A DNA stretch of 14,471 nucleotides, taken from assembly GCA_023261465.1 (NCBI GenBank), contig JAHFOW010000065.1, forward strand, positions 1 through 14,471. Reading direction: 5' to 3'. The notes beneath the pieces are model-generated. The model made no database searches. It was not told the origin of the DNA and worked only from the letters and a program-made list of their open reading frames with translations. The DNA is from Planctomycetota bacterium (GTDB lineage: Bacteria > Planctomycetota > Brocadiia > Brocadiales > Brocadiaceae). Each line of letters starts with the position of its first letter. Position 1 is the stretch's first letter. The translations under genes were made by a program, and so were the position numbers. This document shows, piece by piece, positions 1-7,609 of this stretch.

Positions 1-560
1 ACAAACTCACCTGGACGGAGAATACCGTAACAGGAGAGGAAAATCACATCTGGACGGTATCCACCAGCGACCTGATGGGCGATTATAATGTCTTTGAGGA
101 ACGCGCCACACGATTTCTTGCCTTAGTACGAGAACGCAAACCCACACCATACGACATTAGAATAGGCGTTATTGGTATACCGCCTATATGCGAGGACCTC
201 TATTCGTTTCTTTCTTCCCTGGGCGCGCATGTTGTATACAACGAGATTCAAAGACAGTTCAGTATGCCGTATTATACCGAAACACTGGTAGAACAGTACA
301 GCACGTACACGTATCCTTACGATATCTTTTCACGTATTGAAGATATTCAACAGGAAGTACAACGACGGAATATCAGGGGACTCATCCACTATGTCCAGAG
401 TTTCTGCCACCGGCACATCCACGACAGCATTATCAGAAAGCACATCCAATTGCCGATGCTTACCTTTGATTGTGACCGTCCGGGACGGCTCGATGGCGCC
501 ATGAAAACACGCATCGAGGCATTTGTTGAAATGCTGAAAAATATTGAATGGGGCGATTGA
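1..560 (+). CDS. 2-hydroxyacyl-CoA dehydratase subunit, HgdB/BcrB-like (3' part only)
   Basis: The reading frame is open from base 3 to the stop at 558-560, so the true start lies left of the window. About 185 C-terminal residues are visible. The sequence fits the D-component/HgdB family (COG1775), whose members bind an Fe-S cluster and help dehydrate or reduce acyl-CoA thioesters after activation by an ATPase partner. Visible family features are the Rossmann-like stretch RIGVIGIPPICEDLYSFL, the NEIQRQFSMPY segment, VQSFCHRHIHD with a candidate cluster cysteine, and the C-terminal block DCDRPGRLDGAMKTRIEAF followed by EML. The NExQRQFSMP variant suggests a subgroup distinct from classical glutamate fermenters, and its substrate cannot be told from sequence. 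The next gene follows in the same direction after 54 bp. Family call is confident; substrate and role are not. Confidence 0.85.
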   Translation, partial: KLTWTENTVTGEENHIWTVSTSDLMGDYNVFEERATRFLALVRERKPTPYDIRIGVIGIPPICEDLYSFLSSLGAHVVYNEIQRQFSMPYYTETLVEQYSTYTYPYDIFSRIEDIQQEVQRRNIRGLIHYVQSFCHRHIHDSIIRKHIQLPMLTFDCDRPGRLDGAMKTRIEAFVEMLKNIEWGD

Positions 561-614
561 ACCGGCAGAAAATACATGCGCTCTTATTTATAACATTTTA
601 CTTCATTATCTATC

Positions 615-2465
615 ATGGCAAAACAACCGTACTATAAACGTTTCATAGCCATAATTGTCATCGGCCTTATTTGCAGTGGAATAATGAGTATTTTACTTGA
701 AACAGGCTATCTCCGGTGGATTGAACATAAGAGTCTTGATTTTCTGTTTTTGTGCAGGGGGACAATCCCTATAAGCGACAAAATTCTCATCATCGGAACA
801 GATGAAGAGTCGCTGGATAATATTAAAGATCCCTTCATATTCTGGAATCCCTACTTTGCTGATGTTATCAAGGCAATAGCAAGGGGAGGGGCGCGGGTAA
901 TAGGATTCGATTTTCTGCAAACAATTCCCCTGAAAAAGAAGATCGACGGAGAAGACTATGACGGAATTATGGCAAACGCCCTGATGGAGGCAGAAAATGT
1001 AATCATGATTAACCTGCTGCGCTGGGATGATACAGCCAAAGGCCTCAAGGTTGACAACCCACTCCCCCGATACCAATACGCCTCAGACCCGGAAAACATA
1101 GGGTTTTCAAATTTGACCATTGATAACGATGGATGCATCCGGAGACAAACATTACTCCTGAACGATGAAGAAAACAACGTCTATGCCTACATTGGGCTCA
1201 AGGTTGTTGCAAAGTATTTCAATAGTACTATTGAGAAAAAAGGGAACACGATTTTTGTGGGAGACTGCGAGATTCCCGTCAACACGTATAACGAAATGCT
1301 TGTTAACTTTACCGGTCCCAGCGGGACATTCCCCGTCATATCATTTTATAAAGTATGGCAACTCGCCCATCAGGGAAACGCTGATTTTTTCAAGAGGAAC
1401 TTTAAAGACAAAATAATCCTCATAGGTCCGGGAAATATTTATTCTCAGGATTTTAAGCCTACCCCCTATTACCAGTCGCCATATTATTCCGGCACACGTC
1501 AAACACCGGGCGTGGAAATTGTGGCGAATATCATTAACACCATTCTTGAAAAACGGTTCATAACTACTCTTAAACCATGGCAAACTGTTTGTATTATCAT
1601 ATTTCTCGGTATGCTCATCAGCTTTACATCTTTCATGCTATCACCTGTTTATGGTGGAATCGTTGCCTTTTCTATTGCTGCAAGCTATATTTATCTTTGC
1701 ATTTTTATTTTTAATCACTACAGTATTTGGTTCTATTTAGTGTGTCCCGCCGACGTTGTTCCGCTCACGTATACTATAGTATTCGCCTACCGGTATTCCA
1801 TTGAAGACAAGGAAAAAAGGCGCATCAGGAAGATATTCAAACGTTATGTCAGCGAGGAAGTAGTAGAGGAATTGTTACAATATCCTGGCACGATCCCCCT
1901 GGGTGGAAATCGTGTTCATGTAACAGTCCTTTTTGCGGATATCCGTGATTTTACCGCATTCTCCGAGAATAGAGACCCCTGGCAGGTTGTAGCGGTGTTA
2001 AATTCATTTTTTGCCCGGATGGTCGATATTGTATTAAAAAATAAAGGTACGTTAGACAAATATATCGGGGATGGTCTTCTTGCCTTTTTCGGCGCCCCCA
2101 TTGCCAGAAGCGGACATGCGGATATGGCAGTTATTTCCGCGATTGAAATGGTATCCCAACTCGAAACGCTCAATAGGGAACTGCTTCTCGACAAGCCATT
2201 GTCGATCGGGATTGGAATTCATTCGGGCGAGGCCATAGTGGGAAATATTGGTTCTGCACAAAAGATGGAATATACTGTTATTGGCGACACGGTGAATATT
2301 GCTTCCCGTATAGAAAGAATTACCCGGGAAAGCAATGCAAACATCCTGATCACCGGAGAAACCTTTGCCCTCTTGAATAACCGTAGTAATATAAACATGG
2401 ACAAAGAAGTCGTTCTCCGCGGGAGGACAAAACCGGTTATGATCTATCGGGTAAAAAATAAATAG
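615..2465 (+). CDS. Membrane-bound class III adenylate cyclase with CHASE2 sensor domain
   Basis: Predicted to make cAMP from ATP in response to an extracytoplasmic signal. Order of parts: one N-terminal membrane helix (about residues 9-30), a periplasmic CHASE2 domain (about 35-315), three close membrane helices (about 322-395), and a cytoplasmic class III cyclase domain (about 430-600). The active site looks complete. Metal-binding aspartates are D442 (FADIRDFT) and D486 (KYIGDG). Adenine-selecting K482 and D558, and transition-state N561 and R565 (GDTVNIASR), are present. K plus D at the base-selecting positions favours adenylate over guanylate cyclase. Length (616 aa) is normal for this architecture. 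No clear Shine-Dalgarno precedes the ATG, but the first membrane helix begins right after it. It lies 54 bp behind the dehydratase gene and may be co-transcribed. The CHASE2 ligand is unknown. Confidence 0.93.
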   Translation: MAKQPYYKRFIAIIVIGLICSGIMSILLETGYLRWIEHKSLDFLFLCRGTIPISDKILIIGTDEESLDNIKDPFIFWNPYFADVIKAIARGGARVIGFDFLQTIPLKKKIDGEDYDGIMANALMEAENVIMINLLRWDDTAKGLKVDNPLPRYQYASDPENIGFSNLTIDNDGCIRRQTLLLNDEENNVYAYIGLKVVAKYFNSTIEKKGNTIFVGDCEIPVNTYNEMLVNFTGPSGTFPVISFYKVWQLAHQGNADFFKRNFKDKIILIGPGNIYSQDFKPTPYYQSPYYSGTRQTPGVEIVANIINTILEKRFITTLKPWQTVCIIIFLGMLISFTSFMLSPVYGGIVAFSIAASYIYLCIFIFNHYSIWFYLVCPADVVPLTYTIVFAYRYSIEDKEKRRIRKIFKRYVSEEVVEELLQYPGTIPLGGNRVHVTVLFADIRDFTAFSENRDPWQVVAVLNSFFARMVDIVLKNKGTLDKYIGDGLLAFFGAPIARSGHADMAVISAIEMVSQLETLNRELLLDKPLSIGIGIHSGEAIVGNIGSAQKMEYTVIGDTVNIASRIERITRESNANILITGETFALLNNRSNINMDKEVVLRGRTKPVMIYRVKNK

Positions 2466-2488
2466 AACTAATGGGGGTATTAAAACAT

Positions 2489-2549
2489 GATTACAGGGGT
2501 TGAAGACTTCATCGGACGTTTGGTCAAACAATTTTCAACCCCCGTAATC
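2489..2549. terminator. Long-stem hairpin between convergent genes
   Basis: The arms at 2489-2504 (GATTACAGGGGTTGAA) and 2534-2549 (TTCAACCCCCGTAATC) pair over 16 bp with a single A-C mismatch, around a 29-nt loop. It sits between the cyclase stop and the convergent purH stop, where a bidirectional terminator would be expected. There is no U-tract on either side, so it may instead be a processing structure or part of a repeat; its right arm touches the dispersed repeat starting at 2546. Confidence 0.5.
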
Positions 2550-2575
2550 TGTGCAATCTGCGAAATCTGTGGTTT
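2546..2575 (-). repeat. Dispersed 30-bp repeat, copy 1 (inverted relative to copy 2)
   Basis: Read on the - strand this 30-mer contains ACAGATTTCGCAGATT and matches 7610-7639 on the + strand at 26 of 30 positions. Both copies lie just outside the 3' end of a gene. It carries a short internal near-repeat (CAGAT at about 10-bp spacing). Confidence 0.75.
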
Positions 2576-2592
2576 CATTGTATTTATTAATA

Positions 2593-4170
2593 TTAATGTC
2601 TGAAGTGCCGTTGGCCTGTGAAAACCATGGCTATACCATGTTCATCAGCGGCGGCAATGGATTCTTCATCCTTGTTTGAACCTCCGGGTTGAATAATTGC
2701 CATTACACCCGCCTTTGCCGCTGTATCAACGTTGTCCCTGAAAGGGAAGAAGGCGTCGGATGCCATCACAGCGCCCTTGACCCTGTTACCTGCCTTTTTT
2801 ATGGCGATCTCTGTGGAATCAATGCGGCTCATCTGTCCTGCGCCGACACCCACTACCATCTCATCCTTTACAAAGACAATGCTATTCGATTTTACATGCT
2901 TGCATACAATAAAGGCAAAGCGCAGATCGGCCATTTCCCCGTCTGAAGGTTTTTTCTTCGAAACAACCTTGAGATTTGCCGGATCGTAAACCGACAAGTC
3001 CCTGCCCTGCAGGAGCATGCCTCCGACAACCCGTTTCATATCACAGGCAGATGCATCAATTAATTTTGCTGAAAGTTCGCCCGTTTTTAAAAGTCTGAGA
3101 CCGCTTCCCCACTTGCGCTTTGTGGTGAGAATCTCCACGGCCTTTGGTTCAAAATCGGGCGCTATGATTGCCTCTACAAAGTGGCCAGGCCCGGTAATGG
3201 CATCCGCCGTGGCGACATCGACCGCCCTGTTTAAGCCCAGGATACAACCAAATGCTGATACGGAATCACCGTTGTAAGCCTTCATAAATGCCTCTGACAG
3301 GGTATTTGCAGATGCAGCGCCGCAGGGATTGGTGTGTTTTATGACTATGGCCGAAGGACGTTCGAATTCCTTTACTAACTCTAAAGCCGCATTCAAATCA
3401 ATGATGTTATTATAGGAAAGTTCCTTGCCGTAAATTTGCTGTGCATTAGATACACAGGGTTCGGTTATATTCTCCTCTCCGTAAAATGCTGCTGTTTGAT
3501 GGGGATTTTCGCCATAACGCAATGGTTGTCGTTTTATATAATCCAGAGATAACGTTGTCGGATAACCGCCTTTTTCCTTATCCAGACTATCAAGATAGTT
3601 GGCGATAATTCTATCGTAACGGCCGGTCATCCTGAATGCCTCTATAGCCAGTTCAAAACGCATCTTTTCTGAAAGGTCGTTGTGATTTGCCTTGAGTTCC
3701 CCGATGATAAATTGATATCGCTGAGGGTTTACCACAACAATTACGTGTTTGTAGTTTTTTGATGCAGAGCGTATCATGGAAGGGCCTCCGATGTCAATAT
3801 TCTCAATCGCTTCCTCCAGACTTACGCCTTTTTTGGCAATGGTTTTCTCAAAAGGGTAGAGGTTTACCACAACCATATCAATCGGTTTTATTCCCAGTTC
3901 CTTCATCTGTTTTTTGTGGGTCTCGTTGTCACGCAGCCCCAATAAACCACCATGTACTTTTGGGTGCAGGGTCTTTACACGACCGTCCATAATTTCGGGA
4001 AAGCCGGTGTGTTCTGATATTTCTACCACACGGATACCATTTTCCTTTAATGATTTGGCTGTGCCTCCGGTTGAGATAATTTCCACGCCTAAATGCTGCA
4101 ACTCCCTGGCAAATTCCACAATGCCTGTTTTATCAGAGACGCTGATAAGCGCCCTTTCTAACTTCGCCAT
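2593..4170 (-). CDS. purH: Bifunctional AICAR transformylase / IMP cyclohydrolase
   Basis: Catalyses the last two steps of de novo IMP synthesis: formyl transfer from 10-formyl-tetrahydrofolate to AICAR, then ring closure. The N-terminal MGS-like IMP cyclohydrolase domain (about residues 1-150) carries STGGTAKSL and RVKTLHPKVHGGLL. The C-terminal transformylase domain carries the catalytic K278-H279 in KHTNPCGAA, and ends with FPFRDNVDTAAKAGV, IIQPGGSNKDEE and a typical FTGQRHFRH tail. At 525 aa it is full length. The ATG at 4170 follows a strong Shine-Dalgarno (AAGGAGG, 5-nt spacer) and a near-perfect sigma70 promoter at 4294-4322. It is convergent with the cyclase and divergent from the glutaredoxin/rnf/ilv unit. 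No purine riboswitch is visible in the roughly 117-nt leader. Confidence 0.98.
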   Translation of the reverse strand: MAKLERALISVSDKTGIVEFARELQHLGVEIISTGGTAKSLKENGIRVVEISEHTGFPEIMDGRVKTLHPKVHGGLLGLRDNETHKKQMKELGIKPIDMVVVNLYPFEKTIAKKGVSLEEAIENIDIGGPSMIRSASKNYKHVIVVVNPQRYQFIIGELKANHNDLSEKMRFELAIEAFRMTGRYDRIIANYLDSLDKEKGGYPTTLSLDYIKRQPLRYGENPHQTAAFYGEENITEPCVSNAQQIYGKELSYNNIIDLNAALELVKEFERPSAIVIKHTNPCGAASANTLSEAFMKAYNGDSVSAFGCILGLNRAVDVATADAITGPGHFVEAIIAPDFEPKAVEILTTKRKWGSGLRLLKTGELSAKLIDASACDMKRVVGGMLLQGRDLSVYDPANLKVVSKKKPSDGEMADLRFAFIVCKHVKSNSIVFVKDEMVVGVGAGQMSRIDSTEIAIKKAGNRVKGAVMASDAFFPFRDNVDTAAKAGVMAIIQPGGSNKDEESIAAADEHGIAMVFTGQRHFRH

Positions 4171-4175
4171 CTTTT

Positions 4176-4182
4176 CCTCCTT
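4176..4182 (-). promoter_or_regulatory. purH Shine-Dalgarno
   Basis: AAGGAGG on the - strand, 5 nt before the ATG at 4170; it fixes the purH start. Confidence 0.9.
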
Positions 4183-4205
4183 AATTTTTCAATCATAAAA
4201 ACTAG

Positions 4206-4231
4206 CCTCAAAGACGCAGAGAATGCAAAGG
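4206..4231 (+). repeat. Short 'CTCAAAGACGCAGAGAA...CAAAGG' type repeat
   Basis: The stretch CCTCAAAGACGCAGAGAATG followed by CAAAGG has the tandem-like GACGCAGAGA structure of short dispersed intergenic repeats that I recall from several anaerobe genomes. Only one copy is in the window, so the repeat status rests on recall. It lies in the purH leader. Confidence 0.35.
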
Positions 4232-4252
4232 TTTAATTTCTCATTTTTTTTG

Positions 4253-4263
4253 CGCACTGTGCG
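4253..4263. repeat. Small GC-rich palindrome in purH leader
   Basis: CGCAC-T-GTGCG, a perfect 5-bp-arm inverted repeat about 24-34 bp downstream of the predicted purH transcription start. It could be an operator or a small hairpin; there is nothing to tie it to a regulator. Confidence 0.3.
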
Positions 4264-4293
4264 ACATTGCTGTGAATAAACAACGTTTTTGCG

Positions 4294-4322
4294 ATTCTAG
4301 CAGAATGCAAAAATCATGTCAA
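4294..4322 (-). promoter_or_regulatory. Sigma70-type promoter for purH
   Basis: On the - strand TTGACA (4317-4322), a 17-bp spacer, and TAGAAT (4294-4299). Transcription would start near 4287, leaving a leader of about 117 nt before purH. Confidence 0.8.
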
Positions 4323-4346
4323 AAGAATAACGATATGCTTTTTTCG

Positions 4347-4375
4347 TTGACTGTCCTTGTTTTTTTGTTTAAATT
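4347..4375 (+). promoter_or_regulatory. Sigma70-type promoter for the glutaredoxin-rnfEA-ilvNC unit
   Basis: TTGACT (4347-4352), a 17-bp T-rich spacer, and TAAATT (4370-4375). The start would be near 4382, about 100 nt before the glutaredoxin-like gene. It lies back to back with the purH promoter, with the -35 boxes only 24 bp apart. Confidence 0.7.
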
Positions 4376-4480
4376 AAAAACTTCTTATAAATTATAAATC
4401 CCATGAACATACAGATTTTAAAGATGGCGGGAATAACCGTGTTGAAGAAGTTCTGAAAAACCAGGAAAGCGAGGGTAACT

Positions 4481-4735
4481 ATGGCTGCTCATAAATTAAA
4501 GGTATACTGTACGCCGTTCTGTCCGAAGTGCAATGAACTCCTTGCATATCTCAGTAAGAAAAAGGCAGATTTTATTTCTTACGATATTGACAAAGACGAC
4601 AATGCCAGAAAAGAAGTGGTAAAGATTGTCGGTACTGATGACGTCGAATCGCTTGACAAGTTGCCTATTGTCGTGGCGGGAGAGAAGGTGTTATACGGTT
4701 TTAACAGGAAAGAGATTGATAAGTGTCTCAAATAA
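4481..4735 (+). CDS. Glutaredoxin-like thiol-disulfide protein
   Basis: An 84-aa single-domain protein of the glutaredoxin/thioredoxin fold. It starts with a beta strand (KLKVYC) leading into CTPFCPKC, giving a redox-active C14-P-K-C17 pair plus an extra cysteine at 10. The cis-proline expected near the active site is P62 (KLPIVVAG), followed by the GFN segment that corresponds to the glutathione/substrate-binding turn. Cytosolic, with no signal peptide. It is the first gene behind the promoter at 4347-4375 and lies 26 bp before rnfE, so it is probably co-transcribed with it. A purine-rich GCGAGGG just upstream may serve as ribosome site. The partner is unknown; a link to assembly or redox state of the Rnf cysteines is only suggested by position. 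Confidence 0.85.
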   Translation: MAAHKLKVYCTPFCPKCNELLAYLSKKKADFISYDIDKDDNARKEVVKIVGTDDVESLDKLPIVVAGEKVLYGFNRKEIDKCLK

Positions 4736-4761
4736 ATAAAAAATGCTAGGAAGAAAAAGTT

Positions 4762-5397
4762 ATGGCAGAAGAAAGTTACCGGAAGGAATTTACTAAAGGG
4801 ATTTTTAAATACAATCCCATGTTTGTGCTGGTGTTGGGTATATGCCCAAGTCTTGCAGTTACTACATCCGTAAAAAACGGGCTGGCTATGGGCGGGGCTG
4901 CAACCTTTGTGCTTATTTGTTCTAATTTCATTATTTCCATTGTACGGTCTTCTATACCAAAAGAAATTCGCATTCCCTGTTTCATTGTAATTATTGCGGC
5001 ATTCGTAACGATGGTAGAGTTGCTTATGAAGGCATATTTGCCGCCTGAATTAAATGCGTCGCTGGGAATCTTTATTCCGCTCATCGTGGTCAACTGTATT
5101 ATTATGTATCGTGCGGAATCGTTTGCATACAAAAACAAGCCTTTGGCCTCTGTTTTGGACGGCGCGGGTTTGGGATTGGGATGGACGATGTCATTGTGTA
5201 TTGTTTCTTCCATTCGTGAGATACTGGGCGCCGGGACGCTCTTTGGGTTAAAAGTTTCTGAATCATATCAACCTGCATCAGTGATGATTATGGCGCCAGG
5301 CGCATTTATTGTATTGGGACTTCTGCTTGGGTTTATGAACTGGCGGAAATTGAGAAAAAGCAAACAATCTATGAAGGCTTTCATGAAACATGATTAA
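4762..5397 (+). CDS. rnfE: Rnf electron transport complex subunit RnfE (NqrD homologue)
   Basis: Integral membrane subunit of the Rnf ferredoxin:NAD+ oxidoreductase, which couples electron transfer to ion pumping. The 211-aa protein shows about six hydrophobic helices and the family signatures LGICPSLAVTTSVKNGLAMG, EIRIPCF, LGIFIPLIVVNCII and ALDG-like VLDGAGLGLG. C28 and C112 match the two conserved cysteines that in NqrD/RnfE help hold a membrane-embedded [2Fe-2S] cluster shared with RnfA/NqrE. The C-terminus is unusually basic (NWRKLRKSKQSMKAFMKHD). Its end overlaps the rnfA start by 8 bp. The purine stretch GGAAGAAAAAG precedes the ATG. RnfE is preferred over NqrD because of the RnfA-like neighbour, but the two families are close. 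Confidence 0.93.
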   Translation: MAEESYRKEFTKGIFKYNPMFVLVLGICPSLAVTTSVKNGLAMGGAATFVLICSNFIISIVRSSIPKEIRIPCFIVIIAAFVTMVELLMKAYLPPELNASLGIFIPLIVVNCIIMYRAESFAYKNKPLASVLDGAGLGLGWTMSLCIVSSIREILGAGTLFGLKVSESYQPASVMIMAPGAFIVLGLLLGFMNWRKLRKSKQSMKAFMKHD

Positions 5398-6028
5398 GGA
5401 AATTGTGTTAATAATAATCAGTGTGGTTTTTGTAAATAACTTTGTCCTGTCGAAGTTTCTGGGACTCTGTCCTTTTCTGGGTGTTTCACAAAAGACGTCC
5501 TCCGCTCTCGGTATGGGGGTAGCGGTAACCTTTGTTATGACTATTGCCTCAGCAATTACCTGGATTGTGTACAATTATATCCTGTTACCAGGTGACGCCA
5601 ATATTGTTGCGTGGATTTTTCCTTCCATTCGGGAATTGGGGCTCATCGAGGTATTAAAAACTATCAGCTACATTCTGGTGATTGCAACACTGGTACAATT
5701 GGTCGAAATGTTGCTCAGGAAGATGGTGCCTGCGCTTTATGAAAGCCTGGGTATTTATCTTCCTCTGATTACAACCAATTGTGCGGTACTCGGTGTGGCG
5801 CTTTTAAATACAACCGATTCACCCAGACAACTGGGTTTTTTACAGGCTACGGTGCAGGGATGTGGGGCAGGAATTGGTTTTACTGTGGCCATGCTTTTGA
5901 TGTCGGGTATTCGTGAACGTCTTGCACTCGTGAGTATTCCAGAACCTTTGCGTGGAGTCCCCATCGCCTTTATTTGCACAGGATTAATGGCGCTTGCCTT
6001 TTTTGGATTTTCAGGAATGGTTCAATAA
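5390..6028 (+). CDS. rnfA: Rnf electron transport complex subunit RnfA (NqrE homologue)
   Basis: Membrane partner of RnfE. The 212-aa protein has about six helices and highly conserved blocks: VNNFVLSKFLGLCPFLGVS, GVAVTFVMTIAS, LGIYLPLITTNCAVLGVALL, IRERLALVSIPEPLRG and ALAFFGFSGM. C27 and C131 are the expected [2Fe-2S] ligands pairing with C28/C112 of RnfE. Compared with E. coli RnfA, as I recall it, there are roughly a dozen more residues in the loop after helix 2 (about residues 62-75), as in NqrE-type proteins. The ATG lies inside the end of rnfE (ATGATTAA overlap), implying translational coupling. No other Rnf subunit follows: ilvN begins 42 bp later. Confidence 0.94.
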   Translation: MIKEIVLIIISVVFVNNFVLSKFLGLCPFLGVSQKTSSALGMGVAVTFVMTIASAITWIVYNYILLPGDANIVAWIFPSIRELGLIEVLKTISYILVIATLVQLVEMLLRKMVPALYESLGIYLPLITTNCAVLGVALLNTTDSPRQLGFLQATVQGCGAGIGFTVAMLLMSGIRERLALVSIPEPLRGVPIAFICTGLMALAFFGFSGMVQ

Positions 6029-6070
6029 TTTGATTAAAAACGTAAGCATTTAAAAAAAATTTAAACTATT

Positions 6071-6550
6071 ATGCGACATGTAATTTCCATTCTCGTTGAA
6101 AATAAGGTTGGTGTTTTGGCTCGTATTACGGGCTTAATCAGTGGCAGGGGGTTTAATATTGACAGCCTTGCCGTTGGCGAGACCGAGAATCCGGCCCTTT
6201 CACGAATTACCCTTGTCGTCAGAGGCGATGAGGCCATTCTGGAGCAGGTCAGAAAACAAATCGGAAAGATTATCGATGTCATTAAGGTAGTCGATTTTAC
6301 CAATGAGGAATTTGTTGAACGCGACCTGATGCTTATCAGGGTTAATGTCCCGGCTGGAAAACGAGGAGAAATCATTGAAATTATCGATATATTCCGCGGA
6401 AAGATTGTCGATGTGGGACAAAAAGATCTGGTTATAGAAATTGCCGGTACTGAAGAAAAACTCGATGCGCTGTTGAATTTATTGCGTCCTTACGGAATTA
6501 AGGAATTGGTGCGGACGGGCAGTATAGCCATTGCACGCGGTGTAAAGTAA
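6071..6550 (+). CDS. ilvN: Acetolactate synthase small (regulatory) subunit
   Basis: Regulatory subunit of acetohydroxyacid synthase, the first common step of branched-chain amino-acid synthesis. It activates the large subunit and mediates valine feedback. An N-terminal ACT domain (about residues 2-78) has the standard HVISILVENKVGVLARITGL and GRGFNIDSLAVGETE; a C-terminal ALS_ss domain follows (about 83-157; LMLIRVNV, EIIDIFRGKIVDV, LLRPYGIKELVRTG). Its 159 aa are full length for the short bacterial form. No clear Shine-Dalgarno is visible. It lies 42 bp after rnfA and 55 bp before ilvC, in one run. The catalytic IlvB subunit, usually upstream, is not in the window. Confidence 0.96.
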   Translation: MRHVISILVENKVGVLARITGLISGRGFNIDSLAVGETENPALSRITLVVRGDEAILEQVRKQIGKIIDVIKVVDFTNEEFVERDLMLIRVNVPAGKRGEIIEIIDIFRGKIVDVGQKDLVIEIAGTEEKLDALLNLLRPYGIKELVRTGSIAIARGVK

Positions 6551-6605
6551 ACGTGAACGTTTGCTCTGCATAAAATATTTTACAAGTACAAGTAAAGGAA
6601 GGGCT

Positions 6606-7607
6606 ATGTTAAAAATCTATTATGAAAAAGATGCAGATATCAGTGTTTTAAAGGGGAAAAAGATTGCCGTGATTGGCTACGGCAGTCAGGGTCATGCTCA
6701 GGCTCAAAATCTCAGGGAATCTGGTTTTGATGTTATTGTATCAACAAGAACGGGCACGCCAAATTATCAACTGGCAGTTAAACATGGTTTTAAACCGGTA
6801 TCAGTAGACGAGGCTGCAAAACAGGGAGATGTTATTCAGATTCTGCTCCCGGATGAAACTCAAAAGGCAGTATATGAGTCCCAGATCAAGCCTCATTTAA
6901 AAGACGGCAAGACGTTATGTTTTTCCCATGGATTTAATATTCATTTTGGGCAGGTTGTTCCTCCGGCCAATATTGATGTCATCATGGTTGCACCTAAAAG
7001 TCCCGGTCATCTCGTCCGCAGCGAATTTGAAAAGGGTGGCGGTGTTCCCTGTCTGATGGCCATACACCAGGATGCTACGGGAACGGCCCGGAAAAAGGCC
7101 ATGGCCTATGCACATGGAATCGGCGGCACACGGGCCGGCGTGATGGAGACTACCTTTGCCGAGGAGACAGAAACAGACCTTTTCGGCGAACAGGCGGTGT
7201 TGTGTGGCGGCGCAGCAGCCCTTGTTAAGGCAGGTTTTGAAACGCTGGTAGAGGCCGGGTATCAGCCTGAACTTGCCTATTTTGAATGTATGCACGAACT
7301 GAAGCTCATTGTAGACCTTTTCTATCAGGGTGGCCTTAACTATATGAGGTATTCTGTCAGCAACACAGCTAAATATGGTGATCTGACGCGGGGTCCACGC
7401 ATCGTTACCGAAGAGACCAAAAAGGAAATGAAGCGGATTTTGTCAGAAATACAGAGTGGACAGTTTGCCAGGGAATGGATATTGGAAAATCAGGCGGGCA
7501 GGCCGGTTTTCAACGCCCTCGAGAAGAAGGACAGAAATCATCTCATTGAAAAGGTCGGCAAAGAATTGCGCAAGATGATGAAGTGGATTAACGCTAAAGA
7601 AGTATAA
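6606..7607 (+). CDS. ilvC: Ketol-acid reductoisomerase (NAD(P)+), class I
   Basis: Converts acetolactate or acetohydroxybutyrate to the dihydroxy acids of valine and isoleucine synthesis. The 333-aa form is the short class I enzyme. The Rossmann motif GYGSQGHAQAQNL lies in the first 40 residues. Mg2+/substrate ligands are in place: D191 and E195 (DLFGEQ), E227 and E231 (FECMHELK). APKSPGH and FSHGFNIHFGQ are also present. The frame stays open upstream to a TTG at 6561, but the ATG at 6606 is preferred: AAGGAAGGG lies just before it and the protein then begins MLKIYYEKDAD as in homologues. The cofactor loop (STRTGTPNYQLA) differs somewhat from textbook NADPH loops. Last gene of the unit. Confidence 0.97.
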   Translation: MLKIYYEKDADISVLKGKKIAVIGYGSQGHAQAQNLRESGFDVIVSTRTGTPNYQLAVKHGFKPVSVDEAAKQGDVIQILLPDETQKAVYESQIKPHLKDGKTLCFSHGFNIHFGQVVPPANIDVIMVAPKSPGHLVRSEFEKGGGVPCLMAIHQDATGTARKKAMAYAHGIGGTRAGVMETTFAEETETDLFGEQAVLCGGAAALVKAGFETLVEAGYQPELAYFECMHELKLIVDLFYQGGLNYMRYSVSNTAKYGDLTRGPRIVTEETKKEMKRILSEIQSGQFAREWILENQAGRPVFNALEKKDRNHLIEKVGKELRKMMKWINAKEV

Positions 7608-7609
7608 AT

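Noticed and set aside
693..1177. - strand frames opposite the cyclase
   Set aside because: Shadow frames of the well-supported CHASE2 cyclase; no ribosome sites or domains.
4171..4287. Riboswitch in the purH leader
   Set aside because: The leader lacks the conserved loops of the purine riboswitch and shows only a small palindrome and a short repeat.
6029..6070. Attenuator or leader peptide before ilvN
   Set aside because: Only 42 AT-rich bases, no Val/Leu/Ile-rich short frame and no alternative hairpins.
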